From NCBI RefSeq assembly GCF_014839805.1, contig NC_051126.1:10610609-10674608 (forward strand): a stretch of 64,000 nt of DNA, in the 5' to 3' direction. The translations under genes were made by a program, and so were the position numbers. The notes under the pieces were generated by a model. The model made no database searches. It was not told where the DNA came from and saw only the letters and a list, made by a program, of their open reading frames with translations. Of this stretch, positions 1-12,382 are shown piece by piece. The first letter of the stretch is position 1; the number at the start of each line of letters is the position of its first letter. The DNA comes from Manduca sexta. Taxonomy: Eukaryota > Arthropoda > Insecta > Lepidoptera > Sphingidae.

Positions 1-639
1 CCTCAAGATTCTATTGCTGTTGAGTATGTTCTGTTATGATTTATAGTGTTTTATAATTTATAATATTATCTTTGGGGTTTACTAAAGTATTTTATTCGTT
101 TTTATAGCAACGAGTGCTTGTGCATACAAAAATCGCTGGCTAATTAGTTTATTTTTATTTATGTTGCCAAAATGAGATTTAAAAAGTAGAAAAGACAATT
201 ATAATTAACAGTACCCTCTTTCTTTATCTTCCGCTATTATTGGAAATTGACACTGAAAAACACCTAAATTCATGCATATATATAATACAATTTGCATATC
301 CAAACATATAACCTTGTCATAGTGAGCCAATGAAATATTGCAAACTTGGAATTTTAGTAAATTACATGTTCCTATTAGCATCTACGAGGAAATGTATTCT
401 GGAGGCAGTTAATCCAAAATAATAACTGTCGGACCAAGCTTAACATTTGCCAACACGACCAAATACTGAGATTACAGTTATATTCCTCTGTAATGGTAAC
501 ACGAGAACTGAACATAATTTATTTTATATCGCAGCACAATACACCGAAACCATTTACAGCAAAACATTTATTTCACGCTCATTCTGACTTCTACGATATT
601 CGCCGAATACACAGTGTACACAAGTTTCCTGTCTCAAAT

Positions 640-940
640 GTGAAGTGTCGCTTAGCACCTGAGCAAATGTGTCGAGGATTGCTCCGAAATGTTATTCCGA
701 GAGTAATGTTTTGGGAGATGCATGTTTCAGGTTACTGGACCCCAGATGTGGAAATGGCGGGACAAACTCGCGTCAGAACAATGGGGAATGTGTCTCGCTG
801 CTCTAATTGTCGCGTTGTGTGAAGCGAAATGTCGCCGGGGATGCGGACTCGGAAATAAGACCGGGGACTGGAGGACGTTGAAAATGCATGCATATTTTTG
901 GCACCGACATCCTCGAACAGCTGTTAATTTGTTGCCAAGA
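640..940. other. GC-richer island, unassigned
   Basis: More GC-rich and CpG-containing than the flanks. Overlapping open frames on both strands are short and unlike any family I know. It is not a visible eva-1 exon. It could be an old repeat or an unrecognised exon. Confidence 0.3.
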
Positions 941-1010
941 TAGTGTTTTACATGGCCGTGGAGATGGAATGTATTATTATTTTATGTTTTGCTTTAAATG
1001 AAGTAATTAA

Positions 1011-1200
1011 ACTGCTTCGGTAGAGGTCTCGGGTTTAATTTCAAAGCAAAGTGATATTGTGTTTTTCTACTCAGTATCAGCCCGGAGTGCGAAATTTGTA
1101 CCCGATATGGCAATAGGCTCGCCTCCTATCACATCATGGGACGGAAAGCACATGCCGGCGTGTGCATGTCTCTCTCTCTGTATTAGTATGTATGTTCTTG
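1011..1200 (+). mobile_element. SINE family A, truncated
   Basis: It contains GAGGTCTCGGGTTTAATTTC (decayed B box), AAAGTGATATTGTG, CTCAGTATCAGCCCGGAG and CATCATGGGACGGAA, the landmarks of the commonest SINE in the window. The 3' end is lost in a CT/TG-rich tract. Confidence 0.75.
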
Positions 1201-2966
1201 TTGTACGTACCTATTACACATTTTGCTAGAGTGGGATGGAAGATCAATAAAATACTTAGAGCATTTACCACTCGATACTAATATTCAGACCATATTTCAT
1301 AACGTAGATCAAATCGAAACAAGAGCCCGAGACAACAATCGATATTCGATTTAAAATTTAATTACAAAATTCTGCATATTTCACAACGAATGTCGAGTAT
1401 ATTCGTTGAGTCAATATTTTGAAAATTCGTTCAGAGGCGTCAAGAGCTCCGACCATCAGCGGATTGAGAGTTCGTTTCCAGTGTCACTTAAAACGGATTC
1501 ACCGAAACTGTTTTATTTCTGCTGATTGGCAGCGAACGGAAAACAATTAACAGAGAAGTGGCTCTTCTGGTTAAGCAACAACCACGATTTTATTCGAAAT
1601 TGTCCATCTACCGCACACTAACGTTTTAACGTTTCTTTAACTACCCGAACCGTTTCGTGTGTATTAAAAATATTTTTCATCAAGCTAAAATTTTAAACTA
1701 ATTCAACTCTATTTCCAATATTGTTACGCGTGAAAATGGCCAGTAATGAATAGGGCGCGGCTTAATTTTAGTCTCACGTACCCTGGCGAAGCATACCTAG
1801 CTTTAGCCGTCGAACGATATTATCGGTAGAATCATAGAATGCGATACATAAATCATTTCTGGACATATTATGGACTATAAAATCACAGCAGAATTTGTCA
1901 GTGGCTCTCAAAAAGAGATGTGAATGTAATAACTGCTAAAGAGTGTAATATAAGGGTTTATAATAGAACGTCGACAAATGAGCAACTCCGCAAAAGCAAT
2001 AAAAATATTGAGTCGCGACTTACATACATACCTATACTGTAACGTTGTGATTATTTATTAAAAGGTTTATTTGAAAAATCAGTAAGCGGTATTTAGTATT
2101 CGAGATTCGAATGAACATGCAAACATAAATTCATAAACCTAATGCAACTTAGCGCATACATACACACCAGTTCAGATAATCATAAACCCTAGTATGATCT
2201 TCAATTTCATCGTACTAAAACAATCACTTAACGAAGTAAAAACACAAGTGTATTTACAAGAAATGTTGACATCACCAAACGGATTTGCTTTATAAACTTT
2301 ATTGCGAGCAGAATACCTTTATAGCATAGCCATAAAACTGTTCGACCCGAGGCAATTCATGAGATTGCAAACACTGGTTTTATACCTCCGCTGGGTTGTT
2401 CCTAACTTATACTTTCTTCCTGAAAGCTTGTTTCCAAGTAATCACCATTGCTACTTGACTTCAGATGTTTAGTTTAAGCTAGTTGGGGCTATACTCCGGG
2501 AACACTTTTACACACTTTGTGAAGTTTGAAAATGTCTACGGTTTTGCCAACATTTGATTTTTGGAGTTGTGTTTTATATTTAAGAGTAGATGATCTGGGT
2601 AAGAGTTATTAATTGTTACAATGAAAATCATAAAAATGTTAATGTATACTTATAAATAATAATAATTAAAAGCTATAGTTTATGTAGGGATTTATTTCAT
2701 TTTGGTTGTTTTTTCTCGGACTCGGGTTTTTAATTGCATAACTTTTAAGGTTCATTTAGATGCCGTTAATCAAGTTTCTTGTACTTAATTACAAAACCGG
2801 ATTTCCAGGAAAACTATAGACAACATTAGTTTATAATAAAAATACAAGTATAGGTCCAATTACTGTAGACATGTACGAAAACCAATTTAACTGAAAATGA
2901 AACGGTAATTTTTTGTAGACAATGACACCTTGAAGAACTATAAAAAAAAACACAAATGAATTTTTA
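1201..2966. other. AT-rich DNA, nothing recognised
   Basis: No coding frame, splice pair or repeat family identified. Expected to be an eva-1 intron downstream of the linker exon. Confidence 0.5.
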
Positions 2967-3068
2967 CATCATCATCATCATCTCAGCCACAGGAAGTCCA
3001 CTGCTGAACATAGACCTCCCCCAAGGATCTCCACGTCGACCTGTTGGAAGCGGCCTGCATTCAGCATT
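2967..3068 (-). repeat. LINE 3'-end fragment with (ATC)n tail
   Basis: CATCATCATCATCTCAGCC, GGAAGTCCACTGCTGAACAT and GACCTCCCCCAAGGATC, the reverse complement of the 'track-the-new-member' LINE end common in Lepidoptera. Confidence 0.55.
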
Positions 3069-3198
3069 TTTACATACCAAGTCTAAAACAATCGCTTGAA
3101 GATGCCAATTGTATTTCCATCAGTAAGCGTTTTATCTCTAAATTTTTTGTAACATCCTTACACTCGGCATTTGTTTAAAAAAATTAAGTTCTACTTAC

Positions 3199-3291
3199 CG
3201 ACATCATCGTGCTCAAGATCGGATACATCATGGGCCACCTCATCCTCTTCAGGGGCACTTTCGTATCGCTCCTTCAGAACTGTCCGCGGCA
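3199..3291 (-). CDS. eva-1: eva-1-like exon: linker after lectin domain 2
   Basis: 93-bp exon between acceptor TTTGTTTGCAG and donor GTAAGTAG, phase 1 in and out. It encodes VPRTVLKERYESAPEEDE followed by an acidic stretch ending LEHDDV. The PR.VLKERYESAPEEDE string directly after the last lectin cysteine is, from memory, a fixed feature of insect eva-1 homologs. The acidic tail is the start of the juxtamembrane linker. It is too short to stand out as an open frame and is identified from splice sites plus family context. The following exon (rest of linker, transmembrane helix, short cytoplasmic tail) was not found between 1 and 3198 and probably lies outside the window. Confidence 0.85.
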
Positions 3292-6200
3292 CTGCAAACA
3301 AACATGCACTTTAAATATACCACAGTAAAGCTCATTCCACAATGATGTCATCTCAAGTGGTTTCATTAAGGGGATGTTAATTTTAGATTTTTTAGGGTGC
3401 ATCGCGTTTTAAGTGTATTTTTGTGTTTTGAAGTGAGGCAGACGCTCTCTTTATGTGAATTTGGAGTGGTTGAAATGAGCGAAGCGTGTTTTTATTTTTT
3501 TAAATCCAAATTTATTCCGGACTTTGTTTATACATTCCCATAAATATCTTGATGAGAGTTGACAATCCCGGTATTTATTTTAACGATGTTAGTGCTAATC
3601 ATTTCTATGTGTGGAATTCCTTCAATTTACTTAATTTTAGTTTTAGATATTTCAAAAATCTTTTCGCCTTTGACATACATTTCCACACTTTATTAGAATT
3701 TTCAGATTCTTTGAATGTAAAAATTTCTACGTGATATACGCCGCAGACTGTATTTGCCTGCCCTAGATTCTAGTTCCTCAAGCTTATCAATTCGATAATC
3801 TTAGGTTTTATGGGACGATGATGATTACTCAGAATTTGAGTTGACCAGCTATAAATTATATTTAAGTTGATTTCAGGACTGCATGTCTAAAAAAGGAATT
3901 TCATTCAATTCCCATCTTTTCTCTTATAAAACTGACAACAAGGCATGCGGGAGATCGCCTATAAAAATACCTCATCTACTCTCCAATGCAGGAACGATGG
4001 AATTGTGTGTGCTATGGCATCTCTTAACTTTATAGCGGTACTAAATGAAACACAATAATATACCTATTATATTTATATAGTGTGGGCAAACAAATAATGT
4101 TTTAATTTCACCATGATATATTATGTGGTAAGGACTAAAATGGGATGTTATTTCCATCACATGTGATTCATTGAATTCAAGTTCACTGTTATTCGAATAA
4201 AGACTAGCTACAGATTTTTTACCATCTGCTGCGCGAAATCAAACTGTAGGATCTTTAGTATAAAGTGCAAGATGCATTTCCACTGCATTATGTAGATCTG
4301 ATTGTGATCAATCAACTTCGTTATTGTGAATAGTGTATTGGTCAATTTGCAAAACTTGTCCCATAGATAGGACCGCTAACGAAGCAATTACTGTTTGAAA
4401 ATAATTGGATCTGATGTTACAAAGTGATATCCACGCTGCGAGCGCATGGAGTTCAACTATATTTGGTTATTTTATGAGGAATATTGGGTTTTGGTAGTTC
4501 TTTTTAAATATAACATAAAGATCATTTCTAAAACAGTGACGTGATATGGATAACAATCACTAAAGCGACAACAAGCAAAACAAAATAAGACACATAATAT
4601 AGGCATTCAATGGATTTTCAAATTAATTGAATATAACAAAGAATAATAGTTTAAAATACTGTAAAACTTTACTGGTGCATTTTAACACCGGGATAGCAAT
4701 AGACAATCACAGTTCTATTGTTGGAATCCCAACAAATATCCAAATCCAAAAGCGTGGAAGAGTTTTAGAGATATTTTCCGTTATTGACGGTCGAAGAAGC
4801 AGTCTGAATCGTAACTTAAATGGGCAATATTGGACTATTGAATGCAAATTATTTCAACACAAAGCCGAGTCCAAATTGCGAGAAAATAGGCTTCATTGCG
4901 TTCACAACCGGTCCAAACTAGCAACTATAAATTGAGAGAACTAACAAATTCAACAAAATTGTCAAATGAAATGATAGTGATGAAACTAAAATGGAGTAGC
5001 CTTTCCCGAAATATGAGTTCTATTTTAAAAGAAATTCTAATATCAACGATACTTTAGAAGTTTGGAGAGAAAACAATGAAAATATAAACATTTTTAAATT
5101 ATTTGATAACGGTTATAAAAATTAAGTTCTAAACATTAAGAAAGACTTTAATATAAGGTAAATAGATTAATTAACCAAAAAAAAAATGCGTACGTTTAAA
5201 TTTCGAATTTAAAAACAAAATAATCTTGCGTAACCAGTTCTTAAAAAGTTTTATCATAATTCGAAAATAGAATAAATAGCGAGCATCAAACAATGCTAAC
5301 AAATAAATTTCAATCTGAACGTATTGCGATGAATAAAACATCACAGTATACTGCAGCAACTTATCTTGAAAAGACAAATACGGAAGCATAACAAAACACT
5401 CACATCTCATTATACGACAAAGAAACATCAAAGGCCGATTACAGTACCTTGCCTAATGGAAAAAAAACTTTGGCGTTATAGAAACGAGATTTTTTCTCGA
5501 GTAAAGCATCGCTCGGAGGCATCCACTATTTTGCTAGATAATAAAATAAAGATGGAAGGAGTTTCGACTGTCCGTAGCTAGTCCCGCATTTTTATATCTC
5601 GGATTTATTACGGACGCCAGTCAGACTGGAAATTATGGAAGTTTAGCTAGATGTGCCATATCGAAAATATTCTGTTTTATGCGTAGGCGTATTGTGTCGT
5701 CTCTTTTCTAGTCGAGAAACTATAAATAAAACAGTATGCTAACGCAAACTGAATTTGATACCTTCGTAGAATATGTTATTACGTCCTGCCCTATGTTGCT
5801 TATATTTTTATTTATATTTCTTCCATATGATTATAAAATTAATTAATTCGAAGACAGTCATGAAACTTCTGATGTTTATAAAAGTTATGCAGTTTCGTGT
5901 AACATAACCAGTTCCAAATTTAAATGTTCTTCAACTACACTAGTCTCTACAGTGTAATAAAATTAGATTTAAATTGCTGTTTTAAAGTACCAAGAGTTAA
6001 AGAAGAACACTCATGAAATCCACAAATGTGACATGTTTTATTAAAATGAGTCAAGCACTTGCATTTTAACATAATTTGCAAGACAGAAACGTAACAGCTT
6101 TACGACAAATAAAACACTTTAGTGACACTTTTGTGAATTTATGTCTCACTGTACTAGATCTTTGAATACATAATGAGAAACTGCGTAAACTGGAACGTAA

Positions 6201-6368
6201 ACAGGGGTAAGTATGGTCGTCATACGCGCGTTGTAAATCACAAATGGCCACACCAAAAGAAATAAAGTAAATTAGTTAAAATAAGTTAAACTACTGAAGT
6301 CAAATATGTTTATTTAAATTTAGAGGTTTATGTAAGTGTAGTGAATAACAATTTAAATTCTGATTACA
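3292..6368. other. eva-1 intron, nothing recognised
   Basis: AT-rich sequence with only chance frames (for example 4627-4935 and 5171-5431). No repeat family identified. Confidence 0.6.
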
Positions 6369-6769
6369 TGGTAATTTTGACATTGCGTTAATAAGTTAAA
6401 CCGTATACTCGTCTTTACCTCTACTAACATTATACCAAAATTCCTCGATTAATAACGAATATTTTCATCAAAAATCTCTTAATTTTCTGTTTTTTTTTTT
6501 TTGTAAATTTTTAGTTTATGTTGCAGCGAATGTGGCCTATGCTTGAATGTATTTCTGAGTCGAAATGTGATGTTTCCTGCAACGAATTCTTTTAGAATAG
6601 TACGAGTGATATTTGGGCGTATAAAATCAAAATAACTTTTTATTGATATTTATTTTATTCGAAACACATATTATTATTTCTCATTTTCGGTTCGAGTAAC
6701 TTATTTCAATAGGTTATTTTTAAGAAGATAATATGGTTTTATTTAGTAGCGCAATGTCAAAATTATCCT
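6369..6769. mobile_element. TIR element, copy 1 (about 400 bp)
   Basis: GTAATTTTGACATTGCGTTA at the left and TAGCGCAATGTCAAAATTAT at the right form inverted ends. The same ends and some right-hand sequence (TTTATTTTATTCGAAACAC) recur at 41234-41641. No coding sequence. Confidence 0.6.
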
Positions 6770-7119
6770 GTATACATACAGTCATTTTTTACTTATTATA
6801 ACCATGATTTTATGCAATAACCATATAGGATAAAAAAGGCTAAAATAGACGTCCTGAATAGCTTCAATGTATTTTATTGCGTTCAAACAATTAATTAGAC
6901 GAAGTTACCAGGCTAACCACTACAGTTCTGCTAAAGTGTGTCGGCAAACACGAGAGCAACACTACAGCACTTCAGTAGAAGCGTTAAGAGCTAGTTAAAC
7001 AATATTACCTATAGGCGATGCACTTGTAATGTCGTGAGTATCGAAATAAGAGTATAAATTCTGAACAAATTGCGGACATTTGCTTCTATGAATTAAAACT
7101 GTTGGGAATTTTACATTAT

Positions 7120-7440
7120 GTATAGTAAATTAAGGGTATGCTAAGGTGGTTTGGGCATTTGGAGAGGATGGATGATAAGAGACTAACAAAGAGGGTTTAT
7201 TAGGCGAATGTGGATGGAAGAGCCGGTAGGGGTCGACCGCACCGAACCTTCGAATGTCGGATATCTGACATTCTGAGTAAAGGCCAGGTCAAAAGTACCC
7301 GGAACCGGAGGGAATGCATGAAAAGATTAGTGAAGGTGGAGGAAGCGCGAGAAGTATGTCAGGATCGTATAAAGTGGCAATCCATATTCTGCCTACTATG
7401 GGATAAAGGCGTGATACTATGTATGTATGTATGTCAACCC
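7120..7440 (+). mobile_element. LINE 3' end, reverse-transcriptase C-terminus
   Basis: It translates to L.WFGHLERMDDKRLTKRVY, a stop, then NVDGRAGRGRPHRTFEC and VKVEEAREVCQDRIKWQSI. The (R)WFGH.ERM / GRGRP ending is typical of the C-terminus of RTE-like non-LTR retrotransposon polyproteins. A premature TAG (about 7200) shows it is dead. It ends in an ATGT repeat. Confidence 0.65.
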
Positions 7441-9850
7441 AGTCACCATTATTTTCAAATCAATATTACAATAAAATCTTCATCGCAGATGTGAAAAAAT
7501 CTTTTATACATTTCCGATTAATACAAGCGATTTTTGTTCAATAAAGCGATATACCGTTTTTATCCATCGAACGTTAGTTCAGTCTTACAGCCAGTCTCCC
7601 GAGCGGGAGAGGTCTTATTAAACAGCGAAAATGGGAGCATCACAGCTAAAATTGTGTTATTTCGTCGTTACTTTCAACTTTTAATAGAACATACTTTATA
7701 AAACATTTTAAACAATTACATTGTGTGGGTGGTTTTAAATAATTTCAAGAATGAATGCGGTACCTATGTTTAACAATTAATATGACATTACATAAATACG
7801 CCATAATAAATTTAACGGCTCATTGATTCGTAATAGTACAGATAATAAATATTGTTTCAAATTTGTACTTCTAATATTATAATTGGATCCGTCCGCCTGC
7901 CCGCAACAGGATTAAGCTAGGTTACGGTCCAATGCACCTGCTTTAAAAATCTAGCCTAGAAATAGAGTCGAGAGGAGCGCAACGTTTCAAATATAAAAGT
8001 AAAAATGTAAGATGTTTAACTCATGTATTTATTTTTTTTGATAGAACCACATTGTTGGCGTGTTTGTTTAGATTACGAATAGTTTTCGAACATCATAATA
8101 TTAATATTCAAAGAAAATCGATCCGGAATTATGGATGTCCCTTTGTGTCGTATGATTTTGATATTTCTAGCCTTCATATATTCCCTCTTTCGTTTATATT
8201 TCTTTCGTTTATAGCCCCTGCCTTTTTTCCTTCTTGTACTGGTGGTAGGTCTTTCGTATGAATTGAGCCGTCTGGGTAGATATTACTCCAATGCCCATTT
8301 CTACTGTTAAGTAGCAGTGCACACGTACTCTTGTATTTCCGTCTACCGGACATAGTAGCCAGAATAATTACTTACATTATGAGACTTAACATCTTATGTC
8401 TCAGAATTTTGTTATTCTAAATTCTGTATGGTATTGACTCTGTTTATGGGCAGCCGTATCGCTTACTATTAGGCGAGCGGCATGCTCGTCTCTTCATTCA
8501 ATTTTAATAAAAATGTCATGTTTGTACTTGACAGCGAATTGTCAGAGTTTTTAGAAACAAAGGAGATAACCTCTCGTGCACCAGCTCGTCTCTTGTTTCA
8601 TGCATTAAAAAAAAACTTACGGAATCAAAAATTTTCCGTTACAAGTTATTTTTTTTGTTTGGCATTTACAAATCTTTGACGAAACATTACGAAATTTTGC
8701 AATAAACTGTAAACAAGATTCCTGTAAAATACTGTGACCAACTTTTTAACAGCAAACAAAACATCTTAACGATCGCTCAATAAATTTCCAACAAGGAAAA
8801 ATTGCGTAAAAAACAAAATAATTGCTAAAACAAACAAATAAAAGTTTCCGAACGATCGGTGAAAAAAAAAACAAGTTATTCAAAAGTAGAAAAAAATATT
8901 TCTTATAAAGTTCACACGAAATTCGATTGTTGCTTAATGAAATTCGAAATCGTAAGCTTATTTACTTAACAAACTATTTAATAAGTAGCGAACGCTACAC
9001 CAATTTATTAGATGGGGCTTTTCAAATGAAATAATGCCGGCAGACGCTCATAAATATGAAAAGGTAGCTCTCGCTTGCGGCGTGGTCTATAAATGATGCC
9101 TATTTCATTTCTGTATAGCTACGTTTAATATCTTCAGTCGTATCTTACTTTATCATCGAAAGGGGCTACACGAGGATTTTACCAAGATCATGAGAAAATT
9201 GAAATACATTTTAAACTTAAACGCTTACGTTGTGTTTATAATTCCTTAAGTAAATAGTACCAAGTCAATGGTTTCCTTTGTAAATTAGCTGGTCTTTGTG
9301 TTTTGAATGATTCAAATTTTCCACATATGCGTCTTTGTACTAAACGATGTTTGTTTTAATCACACACTGCTTAGGAATGATTGCTATGATTTACATTTCC
9401 TATTAAAGCCACGCATGCACAATGAAATGGAGATAGCTACAGAAGATAATCTATATCTATACTATTATATAAACCTGGAGAATTTGTTTATTGGAACGCA
9501 CTAATTTAAGGCACTATGATTTAAATTGAAAAAATCTTTTAGTGATGGATAGCCCATTTATTGACGTATGGCTATATAACATCATGCTACGATCAATAGG
9601 AACGGAATCAATGGAAAATGATGCAAAACGGGGATCTTTTTTCCTTTTGAGAGCTTCGGTTGCGTAAACGATTAAAGTTTAAACGAATAAAGGGACATTT
9701 ATTCCGGGTAACTCTTTCACACGAAACCGCGAGCAAAAGCTTGTATAACTAAAAAAACGTATGAATAACATTTCTAACGTCAAGTGTTTGAACCACAGAA
9801 TGGCACAATGAAAGTTTATATCACCTTTTATTAATTATAAATACTTACTA
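7441..9850. other. eva-1 intron, mostly unassigned
   Basis: Apart from the repeat fragment at 8236-8420 I see no feature. The palindrome CTCCCGAGCGGGAG at 7596-7609 is a short local hairpin. Confidence 0.5.
8236..8420 (+). repeat. LINE-like 3' fragment
   Basis: TACTGGTGGTAGGTCTTTCG, GTAGATATTACTCCAATGCC, CATTTCTACTGTTAAGTAGC and ACTTAACATCTTATGTCTC parallel the 'ctggtggtaggac' repeat consensus I recall from Bombyx and other Lepidoptera. Confidence 0.45.
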
Positions 9851-10105
9851 ACTGCCTCGGTTTCATAGTTGTATTACAGTCCGATTACAGTCCTAAGGTC
9901 TCGGTTTCGATCCCCCGGACGGGCAAAGTGATATTCAGTTTTTCTATTAGCATTAGACTGGAGTTTAGAATTTGTGTCCGATATTCTCCTCCTACGCAAC
10001 AGGCTCGCCTCTTCATAAGACGGAACACACAGACGAAAAGTGGCTACACTTGTAGCACCTCTGCCTACCCCTTCGGGGATAAAAGAAGCGAAAGTGTGTA
10101 TAAAT
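9851..10105 (+). mobile_element. SINE family A, near full length
   Basis: From ACTGCCTCGGTTTCATAG through the B-box region GGTTTCGATCCCCCGGAC to CCTACCCCTTCGGGGATAAA. It lies in the eva-1 intron between 3291 and 11471. Confidence 0.8.
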
Positions 10106-10389
10106 ACTTAATATAGATTTTACCAAATATTTGGTGTTCATAAATAAATTATATACTTACTTGAATGTAACGTCGTGAATACGTAAAATACTTTGAATAG
10201 AAAATTATTTCCAACATTAGAAGCATTTAAAACATCACGAATGGCAACTAGTTATCCCTAACGTTTCCATATATGAACTACATAAAATATATGTCAGTAA
10301 CTTCAGACTTTATCGAGTTAAACCTGTTCGTGAATATAGACAAAAGAACTTTATAAAGGATTCGACCTGGAAATCTAGCTCCGAGCCTT

Positions 10390-10682
10390 GCCAATTGCAG
10401 ACTCTTGGTGGCATGATGACATGCAGAGATAAAACGCTTTGTAAAATTACATTAAATATGAACACACTGAAAACTCCGAACCTTTTTTACATACGTCGTA
10501 CTGTATTGAATTAATAGTGGCTTATAAAATAGGTTTTATTGTGGTATTTTTAACGACTCGCTTAAGTATTTACCGATTCATTTAAATATTTATATAAATT
10601 GGTAGGTAGGTAGGTTGTTGATCGCAAATTATTGGTGGCACGTTGAAGGTGCACAGATAAAACCCTTTGTATAATAACGTAA
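10390..10682 (+). repeat. Pair of short direct repeats
   Basis: CTTGGTGGCATGATGACATG (10409) and ATTGGTGGCACGTTGAAGGT (10631), each followed by CAGAGATAAAACGCTTTGTA or CACAGATAAAACCCTTTGTA, are two copies of one motif about 220 bp apart. Origin unknown. Confidence 0.45.
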
Positions 10683-10683
10683 A

Positions 10684-11067
10684 TAGGGTACCGGACTCAT
10701 TTTTTTCTTAACAATTATCAAATATTTACACAATATAAATTATAACACAGAAGAAATTATTAAAATACGGTGAAAAATCAACAAGTTATGTCTTTGAATT
10801 TCGGTGGAAGGGGTAATTAACAAGAAACAGAAAAGAGACAAAATACCCACATGTGACGTCATCGGTAATTACGACGCGTGCAAAAGAAAGAGATGAAGCG
10901 ATATCCCCACATCGCGCCCACTTCTGTACATTACAATATTTTAAATATGAATTACTCGCTCATTTTGTAACCTATTTTTATGCTATTTTCAGAAGTGCTT
11001 CTTTTTCGTATTAAAAGCCATTACATATAGAATAATGTACAAAATCAAGCATAGGCCGGTCCCCTAT
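10684..11067 (+). repeat. Repeat homologous to the interior of the 44-kb Helitron
   Basis: AAATAGGGTACCGGACTC at the left and CCATTACATATAGAATAATG at the right match 44534-44735 in the same order. This copy has about 180 bp more in the middle, including a relatively GC-rich stretch at 10850-10930. It is a Helitron internal fragment or an element captured by one. Confidence 0.6.
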
Positions 11068-11201
11068 TATGTCTATACCGGGTGGTCGAATTTCCATCAA
11101 TCTGATGAATGATAAAGCCACAATAGTTAGTCAGAGGTGCAACTAACACTTTGGCAGTTAATATCACTTTTGGGTACACATGCCAAACTTGAGCAGCTCG
11201 G

Positions 11202-11383
11202 GGGCCGTTCAAGTATTACGTAACGCAATTTGGAGGGGAGCAATAACAAAGGTATTTTGGTGATTTTCCGGTACCTTGTGAAAAAAAAGGAATTTCACGG
11301 CGAACGTTACGGCGCTTTACATTGGGGGGGTGAGGAGGTCAAAAATCTTCAAAAATTGCGTTAAGTAATACTTGAACGGCCTC
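11202..11383. mobile_element. MITE, 30-bp TIRs, 88 bp from an eva-1 exon
   Basis: GGGCCGTTCAAGTATTACG then TAACGCAATTT at left, and AAATTGCGTTAAGTAATAC then TTGAACGGCC at right are near-perfect inverted repeats around about 120 bp with a G-run (11322-11328). No target duplication is obvious. Confidence 0.78.
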
Positions 11384-11470
11384 TCAGATAAATTTCCTTA
11401 TCTCCTTTACTTTAAAATAAACATTCAAAGTGCCTGTATAAACGTAGTGTACATCAAAGCCAGTACTCAC

Positions 11471-11614
11471 CGCAAGTGTAAACGACTTTGAGGTAAGTCC
11501 TGCTGCCAGGCCGACAAGGCTTCCCGAACATGTTGCTGTCTGCAGATAGCACGCAGCGCCGCTTGCCGTGACACTCTCGCATCGCAGTCTCTGTGGCGTA
11601 CGGCTCCAAGCACG
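11471..11614 (-). CDS. eva-1: eva-1-like exon: C-terminal half of SUEL lectin domain 2
   Basis: 144-bp exon with acceptor TCGTTTTTAG before 11614 and donor GTGAGT after 11471, phase 1 in and out, encoding 47 full codons. The peptide contains CLEPYATETAMRECHGKRRC, LSADSNMFGKPC and RTYLKVVYTC: the conserved Cys pair, the phenylalanine-glycine turn and the terminal VVYTC that closes a SUEL domain. It is separated from the previous exon by a 497-bp intron, the shortest in the visible gene. The final G joins TG of the next exon to give Val (YTCVPRT). A MITE sits only 88 bp downstream of the donor, inside the following 8.2-kb intron. Confidence 0.92.
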
Positions 11615-11797
11615 CTAAAAACGATGTTATTTTTAGACTATTATGGTATTGTTTTACGATCAATGTGGCTTTCAATTATTTAGAAAGAGAAGGATTTATT
11701 TCGTTTATATTGGTGATTTTTTTAGCTTTCAAAAACTGTGTTGTTATAAGTTACTATGGCATATATTTCAAATTAATCATAGTTTTGTATCGCTGTA

Positions 11798-11915
11798 ACT
11801 ATCATCATCATCAGTCGCAGGATGTCCAATGCTGAACAAGGGCCTAGCCTAAAAATTTCCATTCAGCGATCTTCTGCGACTTTTATTAGACCCTCTGTCC
11901 ACCTCGTGGGTAACT
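11798..11915 (-). repeat. LINE 3'-end fragment with (ATC)n tail
   Basis: ATCATCATCATCAGTCGCAGG, then ATGTCCAATGCTGAACAAGG, followed by diverged sequence. It lies in the 497-bp eva-1 intron between 11614 and 12112. Confidence 0.55.
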
Positions 11916-12111
11916 ATATTCGACTCTAAATTAATTTATACTTTGGTTTTGCGTGTGTCTAAATAGACTGTTGCTACTATTTATGGGCGGTCGTATCGCT
12001 TACCATCGCGAGCATCTGCTCTTCTCGTCCTTCAACTGCCGTAAAACATATAAGAATTCAAAAACATCACAGCAAACAAAATTCCAAAAAAGATACAACA
12101 TGTACGCTTAC

Positions 12112-12261
12112 TCTCTTCCTTCATTCCTCGCGGCTGGGGACACTGTATCGAGTCGTATTCAGTGCGGCCGTACTGCGCGGAGTAAATGGCGACCCTTGAG
12201 TGCGGGTTGCAACTTAAATGCAGCACGTCGTTCTCACAACCAACTTTGCTTCGGAACTCAT
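12112..12261 (-). CDS. eva-1: eva-1-like exon: N-terminal half of SUEL lectin domain 2
   Basis: 150-bp exon, acceptor TTATTCAACAG before 12261 and donor GTAAGC after 12112, phase 1 at both ends. It reads EFRSKVGCENDVLHLSCN, then PHSRVAIYSAQYGRTEYDS, then IQCPQPRGMKEE. The SCN....AIYSAQYGRTE block is the strongest family match in the window; I recall near-identical wording in insect eva-1 homologs. The last base A joins CG of the next exon to give Thr, producing KEETCLEPYATET. The in-frame extension past the donor (SKRTCC...) is intron read-through and should not be annotated. Confidence 0.92.
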
Positions 12262-12382
12262 CTGTTGAATAATTAATGTTATTTAATGCCGCATTGGAGA
12301 ATGGACTTATGGTTTGGCAATGGTTACCAGATTGTTAGGAGTTTGTGATGGATAAATTAAAGAAACTTGTATTTTCGGGTAA

